Made by a program: the position numbers and the translations under genes
The notes under the pieces: generated by a model
What the model was told of the DNA's origin: nothing
Database searches by the model: none
What the model saw: the letters and a program-made list of their open reading frames with translations, nothing else
In this document: one piece after another, positions 7,036 through 14,328 of the stretch
Position numbering within the stretch: position 1 is the first letter of the stretch
Layout: every line of letters begins with the position of its first letter
Origin: JALXCH01 sp964495805
GTDB lineage: Bacteria; Calditrichota; Calditrichia; RBG-13-44-9
Direction: 5' to 3'
Assembly: GCA_964495805.1 (NCBI GenBank)
Contig: CAZBWV010000043.1
Coordinates: forward strand, 1-31,300
DNA length: 31,300 nt

Positions 7036-8358
7036 ATGACCCGGGACGAAATTTTGAAAATTTGTAAGGAAGAAAATGTACGGTTTATGCGGTTGCAGTT
7101 TACTGATATTTTCGGGGTGAACAAAAACGTGGAGATTCCGGATTCCCAGTTCGAGAAAGCACTGGACGGAGAAATCCTGTTCGATGGTTCTTCCATCCAG
7201 GGATTTGCCCGAATCGAAGAATCGGACATGCTGTTACATCCGGATTATAGTACATTTCGAATACTTCCCTGGGATAACGGAAAGGGGAAGATAGCACGGA
7301 TGATCTGCGACATCATGAATCCCGATGGCACGCCTTTCGAAGGGTGTCCGCGTCAGACCTTAAAGCGGGTATGTCAGAGGGCGAAAGAGATGGGATTTGT
7401 CATGCAGGCGGGCCCGGAGGCGGAATTTTTCCTCTTCCCTTATGACGAAAGTGGTCAACCTACCCGCATTACCCACGATTCGGCAGGTTATTTCGACCTG
7501 GCTCCCCTGGACCTGGGAGAGGAAGCACGTCGGGAGATTGTGAACGTGTTGCAAAAACTGGGTTTCGAAGTAGAAGCCGCTCACCACGAAGTCGCTAAAG
7601 GTCAGCACGAAATCGACTTCAAACACGCCGAAGCCATCGAAACGGCGGATAATGTCGCCACCTTTAAATTTGTTGTTCGTAAAGTAGCGCAAAAGTATAA
7701 TTTGCACGCCACGTTTATGCCCAAACCGGTGTTTGGAATTAATGGTTCCGGTATGCACGTTCACCAGTCCCTTTTCCGGAACGGCGAAAACGCATTTTAC
7801 GATCCTGAGCAACCGGATGGTCTTTCCCATATAGCCAAATATTACATCGGGGGAATTTTGAAACATGCGAAAGCATTTGTTGCCATCACCAATCCGTTGA
7901 TTAATTCCTACAAACGTCTGGTGCCGGGTTACGAAGCACCGGTGAATATTGCCTGGTCGGAACGAAATCGCAGTCCGCTGGTACGGGTGCCAGCCAAACG
8001 CGGGGTGAGCACTCGCATCGAAGTGCGTGTGCCCGATCCTTCTTCCAATCCCTATCTGGCTCTGGCGGTGATGCTGGCTGCCGGTCTGGATGGCATTCAA
8101 AATCAGATTACTCCCCCGCCAGCGGTAAATAAAAACATTTTCACCATGAGCAAACGGGAAAAACGTCGGTTAAAAATCGACTCTCTGCCAGCCAACCTTT
8201 CCGAAGCCATCGATCAGCTGGAAAAAAACCAGCTCATGCGCGAAACACTGGGAGAACACATTTTCACCAACTTCATCCATGCCAAACGCATGGAATGGAG
8301 CGAGTACATCTCTCAGGTGCATGAGTGGGAGCTGGAGCGCTACTTCACTTACTATTAA
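7036..8358 (+). CDS. glnA: Glutamine synthetase, type I-alpha
   Basis: This 440-residue enzyme makes glutamine from glutamate, ammonia and ATP in the cytoplasm, as a dodecamer. Recognisable blocks are the latch LFDGSSIQGFARIEESDM, the metal/glutamate site AGPEAEFFLFP, the ATP site FGINGSGMHVHQSLF, and the glutamate-binding NPLINSYKRLVPGYEAP plus RVPDPSSNPYLALA. Length and C-terminus (LGEHIFTNFIHAKRMEW) match the Bacillus-like alpha subtype. The beta-type adenylylation tyrosine segment and its 25-residue insertion are missing, so it should be controlled by feedback and transcription rather than by GlnE. The frame is open from 6901, but ATG 7036 has AAGGAGG at 7024-7030 and matches the family start. 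Monocistronic: own promoter before it and a terminator after. Confidence 0.97.
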   Translation: MTRDEILKICKEENVRFMRLQFTDIFGVNKNVEIPDSQFEKALDGEILFDGSSIQGFARIEESDMLLHPDYSTFRILPWDNGKGKIARMICDIMNPDGTPFEGCPRQTLKRVCQRAKEMGFVMQAGPEAEFFLFPYDESGQPTRITHDSAGYFDLAPLDLGEEARREIVNVLQKLGFEVEAAHHEVAKGQHEIDFKHAEAIETADNVATFKFVVRKVAQKYNLHATFMPKPVFGINGSGMHVHQSLFRNGENAFYDPEQPDGLSHIAKYYIGGILKHAKAFVAITNPLINSYKRLVPGYEAPVNIAWSERNRSPLVRVPAKRGVSTRIEVRVPDPSSNPYLALAVMLAAGLDGIQNQITPPPAVNKNIFTMSKREKRRLKIDSLPANLSEAIDQLEKNQLMRETLGEHIFTNFIHAKRMEWSEYISQVHEWELERYFTYY

Positions 8359-8394
8359 TAACAATCGCTGAATGAGAAACCAGACCTGATGAAC

Positions 8395-8438
8395 AAAAAA
8401 TCCACGTCGTTGCAGGACATCGACGTGGATTTTCTTTT
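8395..8438. terminator. Bidirectional terminator between glnA and the minus-strand cluster
   Basis: TCCACGTCG (8401-8409) pairs with CGACGTGGA (8421-8429) around an 11-nt loop, flanked by A6 on the left and a TTTTCTTTTT stretch on the right, so it can end transcription from both converging units. Confidence 0.88.
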
Positions 8439-8463
8439 TCTGAACGATGCAAAGGAGGAAAGG

Positions 8464-8709
8464 TCAATTGGCCTGGCCGGAATGTGGTGACCGACTGGCA
8501 AAACGCCGATACCGATCTTCCAGCAGTTCCTGCATGCGAATGTATTCCAGGTCGGAAATTTTATGAGAATGTTCCAGGCTGGCCAGGAACTTTTGCAACC
8601 GGTGATAAAGCAGCTCCACCTGTTCGGTTTTACCCTGTTCACCTGCTTCAATCAGTTGATTTAACTGAATGTAGAACTGATTGGCCGGAGAGGATGAGGC
8701 GCCCAGCAC
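8464..8709 (-). CDS. Small helical hypothetical protein
   Basis: I do not recognise this 81-residue protein. It is strongly helical and charged, with a repeating leucine/aromatic pattern (ANQFYIQLNQLIEAG, then QVELLYHRLQKFLASLEHS and DLEYIRMQELLEDRYRRF), suggesting a short coiled coil or helical bundle, and has no membrane segment. The only in-frame initiator is a GTG at 8709 with no good ribosome site; the frame closes with a TGA 27 bp further up. A better-placed ATG with GAGAGGGTG upstream (near 8725) is in another frame and gives only 20 residues. It is the last gene of the minus cluster, before the shared terminator. Confidence 0.55.
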   Translation of the reverse strand: MLGASSSPANQFYIQLNQLIEAGEQGKTEQVELLYHRLQKFLASLEHSHKISDLEYIRMQELLEDRYRRFASRSPHSGQAN

Positions 8710-8733
8710 GGAGCACCGTCCATTTTCACCCTC

Positions 8734-8823
8734 TCAGGAAGGAGACTTTAATTTGGGTCCCACATATTTCCATAAAATAGCCAAACCGAAATAAATAAAA
8801 ATTCCATATAAAATATGATGCAT
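8734..8823 (-). CDS. 29-residue single-pass membrane peptide
   Basis: A short reading frame starting at ATG 8823 encodes 29 residues: MHHILYG, then a membrane span of about 17 residues (IFIYFGLAILWKYVG), then a basic tail PKLKSPS. A GGGAGA ribosome site lies about 9 nt upstream. It sits 15 bp after the CoA-binding gene and 24 bp before the next small gene, in the gap that would otherwise be empty. The hydrophobic-then-basic layout is that of a small inner-membrane protein. No function can be given. Confidence 0.5.
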   Translation of the reverse strand: MHHILYGIFIYFGLAILWKYVGPKLKSPS

Positions 8824-8838
8824 GAGTGTTGTCTCCCA

Positions 8839-9252
8839 TTAATAACCGAAATAGTTCATGTATTCAATTTTCCAGCAGTGGTCCATAACCACTTCCAGGC
8901 CGGCTTCGAGTGCTTTTTGTGCTGCTTCGGGGTTCACCACAGTAAGCTGCATCCAGATCGCTTTCGCGCCGATTTCGATGGCTTCTTCCACAATGGGCAG
9001 CACAAATTCCGGTCGGCGGAAAATGTCCACCAGTTCCACCTGTTCCGGAATATCTTTCAATGAGGGATAGCATTTTTCGCCCAGCACTTCATTCAACCGT
9101 GGATTTACCGGAAATATCCGGTAGCCGTGATCCTTCATAAATCTGGCCACAACATACGAGTCCCGATACGGTTTGTCCGAAATCCCCACCACAGCAATTT
9201 TTTTATATTTCTTCAAAATCCCGGGAATATTCGTGTTCAATTGATGTTCCAT
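8839..9252 (-). CDS. CoA-binding domain protein (YccU family)
   Basis: This 137-residue protein has the Rossmann-type CoA-binding fold of the YccU/YneT family: KKIAVVGISDKPYRDSYVVA with the nucleotide loop, then GYRIFPVNPRLNEVLGEKCY, DIPEQVELVDIFRRPEFV, and the ending GLEVVMDHCWKIEY. These are stand-alone relatives of the succinyl-CoA synthetase alpha-subunit N-domain; no reaction has been established. I chose ATG 9252 since GGGAGC precedes it by 5 nt and the family starts there; the frame extends to 9300 without a ribosome site. It is the first gene of a three-gene minus cluster with its own promoter (9304-9331). Confidence 0.9.
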   Translation of the reverse strand: MEHQLNTNIPGILKKYKKIAVVGISDKPYRDSYVVARFMKDHGYRIFPVNPRLNEVLGEKCYPSLKDIPEQVELVDIFRRPEFVLPIVEEAIEIGAKAIWMQLTVVNPEAAQKALEAGLEVVMDHCWKIEYMNYFGY

Positions 9253-9279
9253 AAATGCTCCCGTTTCTATTCTCGAATC

Positions 9280-9293
9280 ATTTTGTGCAAAAT
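9280..9293. promoter_or_regulatory. Palindrome just downstream of the minus-strand promoter
   Basis: ATTTTG-TG-CAAAAT is a perfect 14-bp palindrome close to the predicted transcription start of the CoA-binding gene. A half-site of it (TGTGCAAAAT) recurs before glnA at about 6995. It may be an operator. Confidence 0.35.
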
Positions 9294-9303
9294 TTAACAA
9301 ATA

Positions 9304-9331
9304 AAATTATCGCTTTCAAATACTCTTTCAA
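9304..9331 (-). promoter_or_regulatory. Candidate sigma-70 promoter for the CoA-binding gene cluster
   Basis: On the minus strand TTGAAA (9331-9326) and TAATTT (9309-9304) are separated by 16 bp. Transcription would start near 9297, about 45 nt before the start codon at 9252. Confidence 0.5.
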
Positions 9332-9347
9332 AAAGTCTTTTTACCCG

Positions 9348-9365
9348 GATTGTATTTTTTACAAT
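9348..9365. promoter_or_regulatory. 18-bp inverted-repeat site, copy 1
   Basis: GATTGTATTTTTTACAAT, with arms ATTGTA and TACAAT around five bases. It lies 17 bp upstream of the -35 of the minus-strand cluster, in the divergent region shared with mazG. The same 18 bases recur exactly at 9417. Confidence 0.7.
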
Positions 9366-9416
9366 CGGAAAGTGAAACCGCTTTCTTTGAAGGCAAATTT
9401 GTATTAACTTCTGTCT

Positions 9417-9434
9417 GATTGTATTTTTTACAAT
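9417..9434. promoter_or_regulatory. 18-bp inverted-repeat site, copy 2
   Basis: An exact second copy of GATTGTATTTTTTACAAT, starting 69 bp after copy 1 and ending 16 bp before the mazG start codon. A protein bound here would cover the start region of the mazG-kinase-activator transcript. Confidence 0.7.
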
Positions 9435-9450
9435 TTAAAGGAAAGCAAAT

Positions 9451-10218
9451 ATGTCAGCACTGGAAGAGTTCGATCGACTTGTAAAAATAATGAAGCGCTT
9501 ACGCAAGGAATGTCCCTGGGATCGAAAACAAACCCCGGAATCGTTGCGACAGTACGTGCTGGAGGAAGCTTACGAAGTGGTGGAAGCCATTGACAATCAG
9601 GATTGGAATGAGCTCAAAAAGGAGCTGGGCGATTTGTTGCTCCAGATTGTATTTCAGGCGGAAATTGCCGAAGAAACCCACCGGTTTACCCTGGAGGAAG
9701 TGATTCATTGTATCAACGAAAAACTTATCCGCAGGCATCCCCATGTGTTTGGAAATGTGCAGGTGAAAGATGCGGAGGAAGTGAAGGAAAATTGGGAACA
9801 GATAAAAGTGGAACAAGAAAATCGCACATCTCTTTTAGAAGGAGTTCCCCGGCACCTGAGCGCTTTGTTGCGTGCTCAGAGATTGCAGGATAAAGCCGCG
9901 CAGGTGGGGTTCGACTGGGAAGATGTGCATGGAGTGCTGGAAAAGATTAAAGAAGAAATTCGCGAACTGGAGCAATCCATTCACCGGAAGAAACAGGCGG
10001 ATATTGAAGAAGAGTTGGGAGACGTGCTCTTTTCTCTGGTGAATCTGGCGCGATTCCAGAAGGTTAATGCCGAAGACGCTCTGCGAGGTACCATCCGAAA
10101 ATTCGTGGATCGATTTCAATATATCGAACGAGAATTATCCCGGCAGAACAAAACCGTGTACGATTCATCCCTTCCGGAAATGGATCGATTGTGGGAAGAA
10201 TCGAAAAAGAAGGTATAG
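9451..10218 (+). CDS. mazG: Nucleoside triphosphate pyrophosphohydrolase MazG
   Basis: MazG hydrolyses nucleoside triphosphates to monophosphate and pyrophosphate, clearing aberrant nucleotides and, in E. coli, lowering ppGpp. The 255-residue length and two-domain layout match the family. The first domain has LRKECPWDRKQTPESLRQY, the metal-binding LEEAYEVVEAI and ELGDLLLQIVF; the second repeats the pattern with KIKEEIRELEQSI and DIEEELGDVLFSLVNLARF. The E-x2-E and E-x2-D magnesium ligands are present in both. The start ATG 9451 has an AAAGGAAAG site. It is the first gene of an operon with a sensor kinase 15 bp downstream, an unusual partner for this housekeeping enzyme. Confidence 0.95.
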   Translation: MSALEEFDRLVKIMKRLRKECPWDRKQTPESLRQYVLEEAYEVVEAIDNQDWNELKKELGDLLLQIVFQAEIAEETHRFTLEEVIHCINEKLIRRHPHVFGNVQVKDAEEVKENWEQIKVEQENRTSLLEGVPRHLSALLRAQRLQDKAAQVGFDWEDVHGVLEKIKEEIRELEQSIHRKKQADIEEELGDVLFSLVNLARFQKVNAEDALRGTIRKFVDRFQYIERELSRQNKTVYDSSLPEMDRLWEESKKKV

Positions 10219-10233
10219 AAAAAGGGAGCGGGC

Positions 10234-12249
10234 ATGTCTGTTTATCTAACCGGATTGTTCTTATCGCTTACCGTCACGTTACATCTGGTGCTATCGATTT
10301 TAATTTATCGCCAGCGAATTTATTCCTTTCTGGTTCCTTTGTTTATTTACCTGAATGTGTTGCTGGCACTGGTGGAGACAGCCACCCTCTTTCTATTTCA
10401 ACCTTCTGCTACGACCAGTGCCGTGGCGTTCATGAAAATTCGATTGGTATTGGAGACATTTATTCCCCCTGTTCTGGTTCTGCTGGTGCAGGAATACTCC
10501 CTGGGTTCATTGTTTCCACGGGTTACCTTTAAGCATGCTTCCCTGTTTGTGGCAAGTCTGGCACTCGCCCTTCTGGCCATTCAGGGAGAGATTTTTCATA
10601 CAACCTATTCCATGAACGGAATTGTGTATCCCGAATACACCCGGCTCTTCTGGATATTTCTGGTGTACTTTTATTCCGTCTTAATCTACGTGGGATTCAC
10701 GTTTTATCGGAATTACCGAAAATCCAGGCGATCCTACGAGATCCAGAGTCTCAGGGTAATTGTCCGGTACCTGTTTCCCATTGCGGTAGTGGTCATCTCT
10801 GTTTTACACCTGTTACCATTGATGCATCTGCTTCATCCGTTTGTATTTCTGGCTTATCCGGTGATTGGTGGCATCATGCTTTATGTGTCCTTTCGGTTTC
10901 AGTTTTTTGAATATGATGAAACCAGTCGTCGATTCATTCACTTTTTTATTGTTTCTGCATTTCTGGTTACATTTTTCTCTCTGGTTTATCGAATTGGTTA
11001 TCCCACCATGTTTTTGGGAGCAATAGGTATTTTTCTGTTTTCATATATGATGTCAGATCGGGTGGTGGATTGGTTACGCTCATTCTTTTTCCGGGAGGGA
11101 GAATCGGAGGAAATGTCTGTTGAGGAGGAATTGACCAATTTTCTGGGGGAAGTGGGTCGTTTACTGGACGAGAAAGAGCTGGCTCAGTTTCTGGGTAATT
11201 TTTCCTCCAAAGTGTTGAAATGCACCAAAGTAGCCGTGGTATTTTCCCGGTTCGACATCCGGCCTTACGAATTGATGTACAATGTGGGTTTCGAGGGAGG
11301 GGCGCTGGAAGAGTTAATGGCCAGTTCCCGATCTCGCATCATGGAGATCCTGGAATACGATCATAAAATTATCAATAAATTTGATTATCCGCCCGGCGAT
11401 CCGTTGTTTCAGGAAATGGAGAAGTACCGCCTATACATGGTACTTCCTCTGGTGGCACAAAACAACCTGACCGGTTTCATTTTCCTTGGTGGCGATCGGA
11501 AGCAGGTACGCTTCTTTTCCCACGATTTACGATTCGCGCGTTTATTTTCTGTTCAGGCAGCCAATGCCATCCAGAATGTACGGGCGATTCAGAAAGCCAT
11601 GCAGAGCGAGAAAATGGCCGAACTGGGGACGATGGCTTCTCAGCTGGCACACGATTTCCAATCCTTTATTACCCTGGTTAAACTGGATGTCCCCCAGGAA
11701 GGACGGCTGCGTAACCATGCGGTTTACATGGAAAAATTGGTTCAGGATCTGTTACATTACACCCGGCCACAGGAATTGCGCTACAGTGCGGTCAACATCA
11801 ATCAATTGATTGACATGACTCTGGATATGCTGGACATTCCTCCCAACATTTCGGTGGAACGGCATTATTCTTCCGATTTGCCATTGATTAATGTGGATAC
11901 TAACCAGATGCGCCGGGTGTTTTTGAACTTGTTAGAAAATAGCATTCGCGCAATGCGCAAAAAAGGTGGTCGACTCAAAATTACCACCCGGCCACTGCGC
12001 CCCCTTTCTCATTACCGACGCAATCCCTGGATCTACATCGAAATTCTGGATGAAGGGGAAGGCATTCCCGAAGAATTCCTGGAAAAAATATTTGAACCTT
12101 TCTTTACCACCCACAAGCACGAAGGGGGAAACGGAATGGGATTGGCCATGGTCAAACAGATCATCACCCGGCACCGGGGCTTTATTGATGTCGCCAGCAG
12201 GGTGGGCAAAGGAACGATTTTCAATATTCGATTGCCGTACATTTCCTAA
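10234..12249 (+). CDS. Membrane sensor histidine kinase (multi-TM + GAF + HisKA/HATPase)
   Basis: The first 285 residues of this 671-residue kinase hold about eight to nine hydrophobic helices, the layout of kinases with an N-terminal multi-pass sensor. Residues 300-450 look like a GAF domain (VAVVFSRFDI, then MVLPLVAQNNLTGFIFLGG). The phospho-acceptor is H473 in QLAHDFQSF; the ATPase domain has the N-box around N569 (NLLENSIRAM), the G1 box DEGEGIPEEF and the G2 box GGNGMGLAMV. In the H-box the usual N/T after HD-x-x is a Ser, which may affect phosphatase activity. An NtrC-type activator follows 17 bp later, so the pair is a two-component system. The signal is unknown; a lipophilic or membrane-state signal is only a guess. 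Confidence 0.93.
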   Translation: MSVYLTGLFLSLTVTLHLVLSILIYRQRIYSFLVPLFIYLNVLLALVETATLFLFQPSATTSAVAFMKIRLVLETFIPPVLVLLVQEYSLGSLFPRVTFKHASLFVASLALALLAIQGEIFHTTYSMNGIVYPEYTRLFWIFLVYFYSVLIYVGFTFYRNYRKSRRSYEIQSLRVIVRYLFPIAVVVISVLHLLPLMHLLHPFVFLAYPVIGGIMLYVSFRFQFFEYDETSRRFIHFFIVSAFLVTFFSLVYRIGYPTMFLGAIGIFLFSYMMSDRVVDWLRSFFFREGESEEMSVEEELTNFLGEVGRLLDEKELAQFLGNFSSKVLKCTKVAVVFSRFDIRPYELMYNVGFEGGALEELMASSRSRIMEILEYDHKIINKFDYPPGDPLFQEMEKYRLYMVLPLVAQNNLTGFIFLGGDRKQVRFFSHDLRFARLFSVQAANAIQNVRAIQKAMQSEKMAELGTMASQLAHDFQSFITLVKLDVPQEGRLRNHAVYMEKLVQDLLHYTRPQELRYSAVNINQLIDMTLDMLDIPPNISVERHYSSDLPLINVDTNQMRRVFLNLLENSIRAMRKKGGRLKITTRPLRPLSHYRRNPWIYIEILDEGEGIPEEFLEKIFEPFFTTHKHEGGNGMGLAMVKQIITRHRGFIDVASRVGKGTIFNIRLPYIS

Positions 12250-12266
12250 ACGAGGGAGGTGCGAAA

Positions 12267-13634
12267 ATGGAAGACCCCAAGAAAATTCTTATTGTTGAGG
12301 ATAGCGTGGTATGGTGCGAAAGTTACAAGCGCTGGATTGGGGATCAATATATCATTAAGCTGGCATTTAACAAAACCGAAGCGCTGGAAATGTTTGATTC
12401 ATTCCATCCGGACCTGGTAATTCTGGACCTGGGGTTACCCCAGATTACCGATGGACTGGACCTGTTGGATGAATTTGTCAGTCGCGGGCATGATGCACAG
12501 ATCATTGTGGTGACGTCTTTTAAAGATCACGAATATGCTCTGGAGGCACAGCGGCGAGGGGCTTATTCCTATTTCTCCAAAGGAGAAAACATCGAAGAGG
12601 AACTTCCCTACCTGGTTAAGCAGGCGTTGAAAATGCTCAAGCTGGAGCGCGAGAATAAAGAACTGCGTTCCAAACTAAAGGACAATATTCATTTCGATAA
12701 TCTGGTAGCAGTGAGCCAGCCCATGCAGGAAATTCTGGCTCTGATTGAAAAGATTAAGAACAGCTCAGAACCCATTCTCATTACCGGAGAATCCGGCGTG
12801 GGCAAGGAAGTAATTGCCCGGCATATTTTTCAACGCAGCCAGAATTACAAGAACAGTTTTATTGCCATCAACTGCGCAGCGTTGCCAGCAAACTTGCTGG
12901 AAAGCGAATTATTTGGTTACGAAAAAGGAGCGTTTACCGGGGCGGTAAAAGCAACCCGGGGCAAGCTGGAACTGGCCAATGGCGGAACGCTCTTCCTGGA
13001 TGAAATCGGTGATCTTTCGCTGGAACTCCAGGCAAAACTGTTGCGGGTACTGGAGGAAAAACGGTTTTATCGGCTGGGAAGCGAACGGGAAATTCAGGTG
13101 GATTTCCGGCTGATGACTGCCACGAATAAAAATTTGCAGGAGCTTATCAAGGCAGGGAAATTCCGTGAGGATCTGTATTATCGTATAAATGTTATCCCCA
13201 TCCATATTCCCCCGCTCCGCGAACGACCCGATGATATTCCCGCACTGATTCATTTTGTGGTGGAAAATTTCTGCCGGGAGAATAACCTACCCAAACCGAA
13301 GCTCACCTCCCGACTCATTGCTTACCTCTCTCGTCTGCGCTGGGAGGGCAATGTACGGGAACTGGAAAATACCATTAAGCGGCTGATTATTACCAAATCC
13401 GATGTTATTGACGTACCGGACCTGCCGCCGGATATCATCGAAGAATCGGACAACTTTCTGGATCGGGCGCTGGCCAGTGAATTATCGCTGGAAGATGTGA
13501 GTCGGATTTATGTTAAAATGGTGCTGGATCACAAAAATGGGAATAAAAAAGAAGCATGTAAGGTGCTGAAAATTAATTATCGAACGTTAATGAGTAAATT
13601 AAACAAGCCAGCCGAACGAAACAAACAGGATTGA
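12267..13634 (+). CDS. NtrC-family sigma-54-dependent response regulator
   Basis: This 455-residue activator has three domains in order. The receiver (1-125) has acidic pair E11/D12 and phospho-acceptor D54 in VILDLGLPQ. The AAA+ sigma-54 interaction domain (about 145-380) has Walker A GESGVGKE (K180), the GAFTGA loop at 221-226 that contacts sigma-54, Walker B GGTLFLDEIGDL and the RLRWEGNVRELEN sensor II region. A Fis-type helix-turn-helix ends the protein (KEACKVLKINYRTLMSKL). All elements needed for sigma-54 activation are intact. Partner kinase is the gene 17 bp upstream. The nearest strong sigma-54 promoter in the window is at 15690-15705, before the chemotaxis/flagellar operon, which makes that operon the best candidate target. 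Flagellar master regulators of this class (FlgR, FlrC) are the nearest functional parallel. Confidence 0.95.
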   Translation: MEDPKKILIVEDSVVWCESYKRWIGDQYIIKLAFNKTEALEMFDSFHPDLVILDLGLPQITDGLDLLDEFVSRGHDAQIIVVTSFKDHEYALEAQRRGAYSYFSKGENIEEELPYLVKQALKMLKLERENKELRSKLKDNIHFDNLVAVSQPMQEILALIEKIKNSSEPILITGESGVGKEVIARHIFQRSQNYKNSFIAINCAALPANLLESELFGYEKGAFTGAVKATRGKLELANGGTLFLDEIGDLSLELQAKLLRVLEEKRFYRLGSEREIQVDFRLMTATNKNLQELIKAGKFREDLYYRINVIPIHIPPLRERPDDIPALIHFVVENFCRENNLPKPKLTSRLIAYLSRLRWEGNVRELENTIKRLIITKSDVIDVPDLPPDIIEESDNFLDRALASELSLEDVSRIYVKMVLDHKNGNKKEACKVLKINYRTLMSKLNKPAERNKQD

Positions 13635-13657
13635 CTTCTCTTTAAATTGACCACTCC

Positions 13658-13685
13658 TTGACACATCTCCCATAAATTGTAAAAA
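13658..13685 (+). promoter_or_regulatory. Candidate sigma-70 promoter, pseudo-receiver gene
   Basis: A consensus -35 TTGACA (13658-13663) is followed after 16 bp by TAAAAA (4 of 6). The inverted-repeat site at 13676-13693 covers the -10 and start region, a layout typical of repression. The leader to the gene at 13898 would be about 200 nt. Confidence 0.4.
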
Positions 13686-13693
13686 ATGCAATC
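13676..13693. promoter_or_regulatory. 18-bp inverted-repeat site, copy 3 (inverted)
   Basis: ATTGTAAAAAATGCAATC; its reverse complement, GATTGCATTTTTTACAAT, differs from copies 1 and 2 at one base. Confidence 0.65.
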
Positions 13694-13704
13694 GAGCGAA
13701 CACT

Positions 13705-13722
13705 GATTGCATTTTATGCAAT
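13705..13722. promoter_or_regulatory. 18-bp inverted-repeat site, copy 4
   Basis: GATTGCATTTTATGCAAT, starting 29 bp after copy 3. Arms ATTGCA and TGCAAT are fully symmetrical. Confidence 0.65.
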
Positions 13723-13825
13723 TAAACCAACCGAATAATCAATGCTAACCATCAGTAAAACCACAAGTTACGTAAAATATTTTTCTATCCGTTTGTATTT
13801 TATTGAGTTAGCATCATTTTCTTTC

Positions 13826-13841
13826 TGGCAAGATTATTGAA
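13826..13841 (+). promoter_or_regulatory. Imperfect sigma-54-like promoter before the pseudo-receiver gene
   Basis: TGGCAAGATTATTGAA matches TGGCAC-N5-TTGCA except for A in place of the C of the -24 block and, more seriously, A in place of the C in the -12 GC. It lies 56 bp before the ATG at 13898. An 8-bp inverted repeat ATGCTAAC/GTTAGCAT (13742-13749 and 13807-13814) lies just upstream. Confidence 0.3.
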
Positions 13842-13897
13842 TTACTATTGGGAAAAGAGTTATGGAAATTTAAGCAGGATTAAGGAGGTAAACGAAT

Positions 13898-14269
13898 ATG
13901 CGCATACTGGTTCTGGAAACAAGTAAAGATCGGGCAAAGCTCATTCAAGGACTTCTGGAGACGTATCGGTATCAGATAAAGTTTGGCACAGGGAAATTTA
14001 CGCTGAGCGAGATTCGCGATTTCCGTCCCTCGTTAATTATCATGAATGTCAACAGCCGGGAAAATGTGGAATTGCTGGAAAAACTGAAGAAACATTCGCG
14101 TCTGGCTAAAATTCCGGTGATCTTGCTCTCCAATTTCAATTCCCGCGAAATTATGGAGAGAATTCAGCAGTTTGAACATGTCGATTATTTAGTAGAACCG
14201 TTTAAAATCAAAAATTTCCGACATATTGTTGAACGTTGGGTAAACTTTAGAAGCTTGTATGTTGGCTAA
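13898..14269 (+). CDS. Degenerate receiver-domain (CheY-like) protein
   Basis: At 123 residues this protein has the length and strand/helix order of a CheY-type receiver (MRILVLETSKDRAKLIQGLL start, IPVILLSN strand, VEPF ending), but the phosphorylation chemistry is gone: the acceptor Asp is N50 (LIIMNVNS), the acidic pair is E7-T8, and the conserved Lys of the KPF motif is E100. S78 replaces the conserved Thr. It should therefore work as an unphosphorylated adaptor or be locked in one state. A good GGAGG precedes ATG 13898. It lies directly after the kinase/NtrC operon but has its own upstream region with two copies of the 18-bp inverted repeat. Confidence 0.8.
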   Translation: MRILVLETSKDRAKLIQGLLETYRYQIKFGTGKFTLSEIRDFRPSLIIMNVNSRENVELLEKLKKHSRLAKIPVILLSNFNSREIMERIQQFEHVDYLVEPFKIKNFRHIVERWVNFRSLYVG

Positions 14270-14328
14270 TGGAATGGCTAATTACAAATAATCTTCTGGG
14301 CTATTTATTTCAATTGCACCTGATCGTT

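Noticed and set aside
7360..8100. A 246-codon open frame on the minus strand inside glnA
   Set aside because: It is fully antisense to a strongly conserved enzyme and its translation shows no domain or ribosome site; it is a shadow of glnA codon use.
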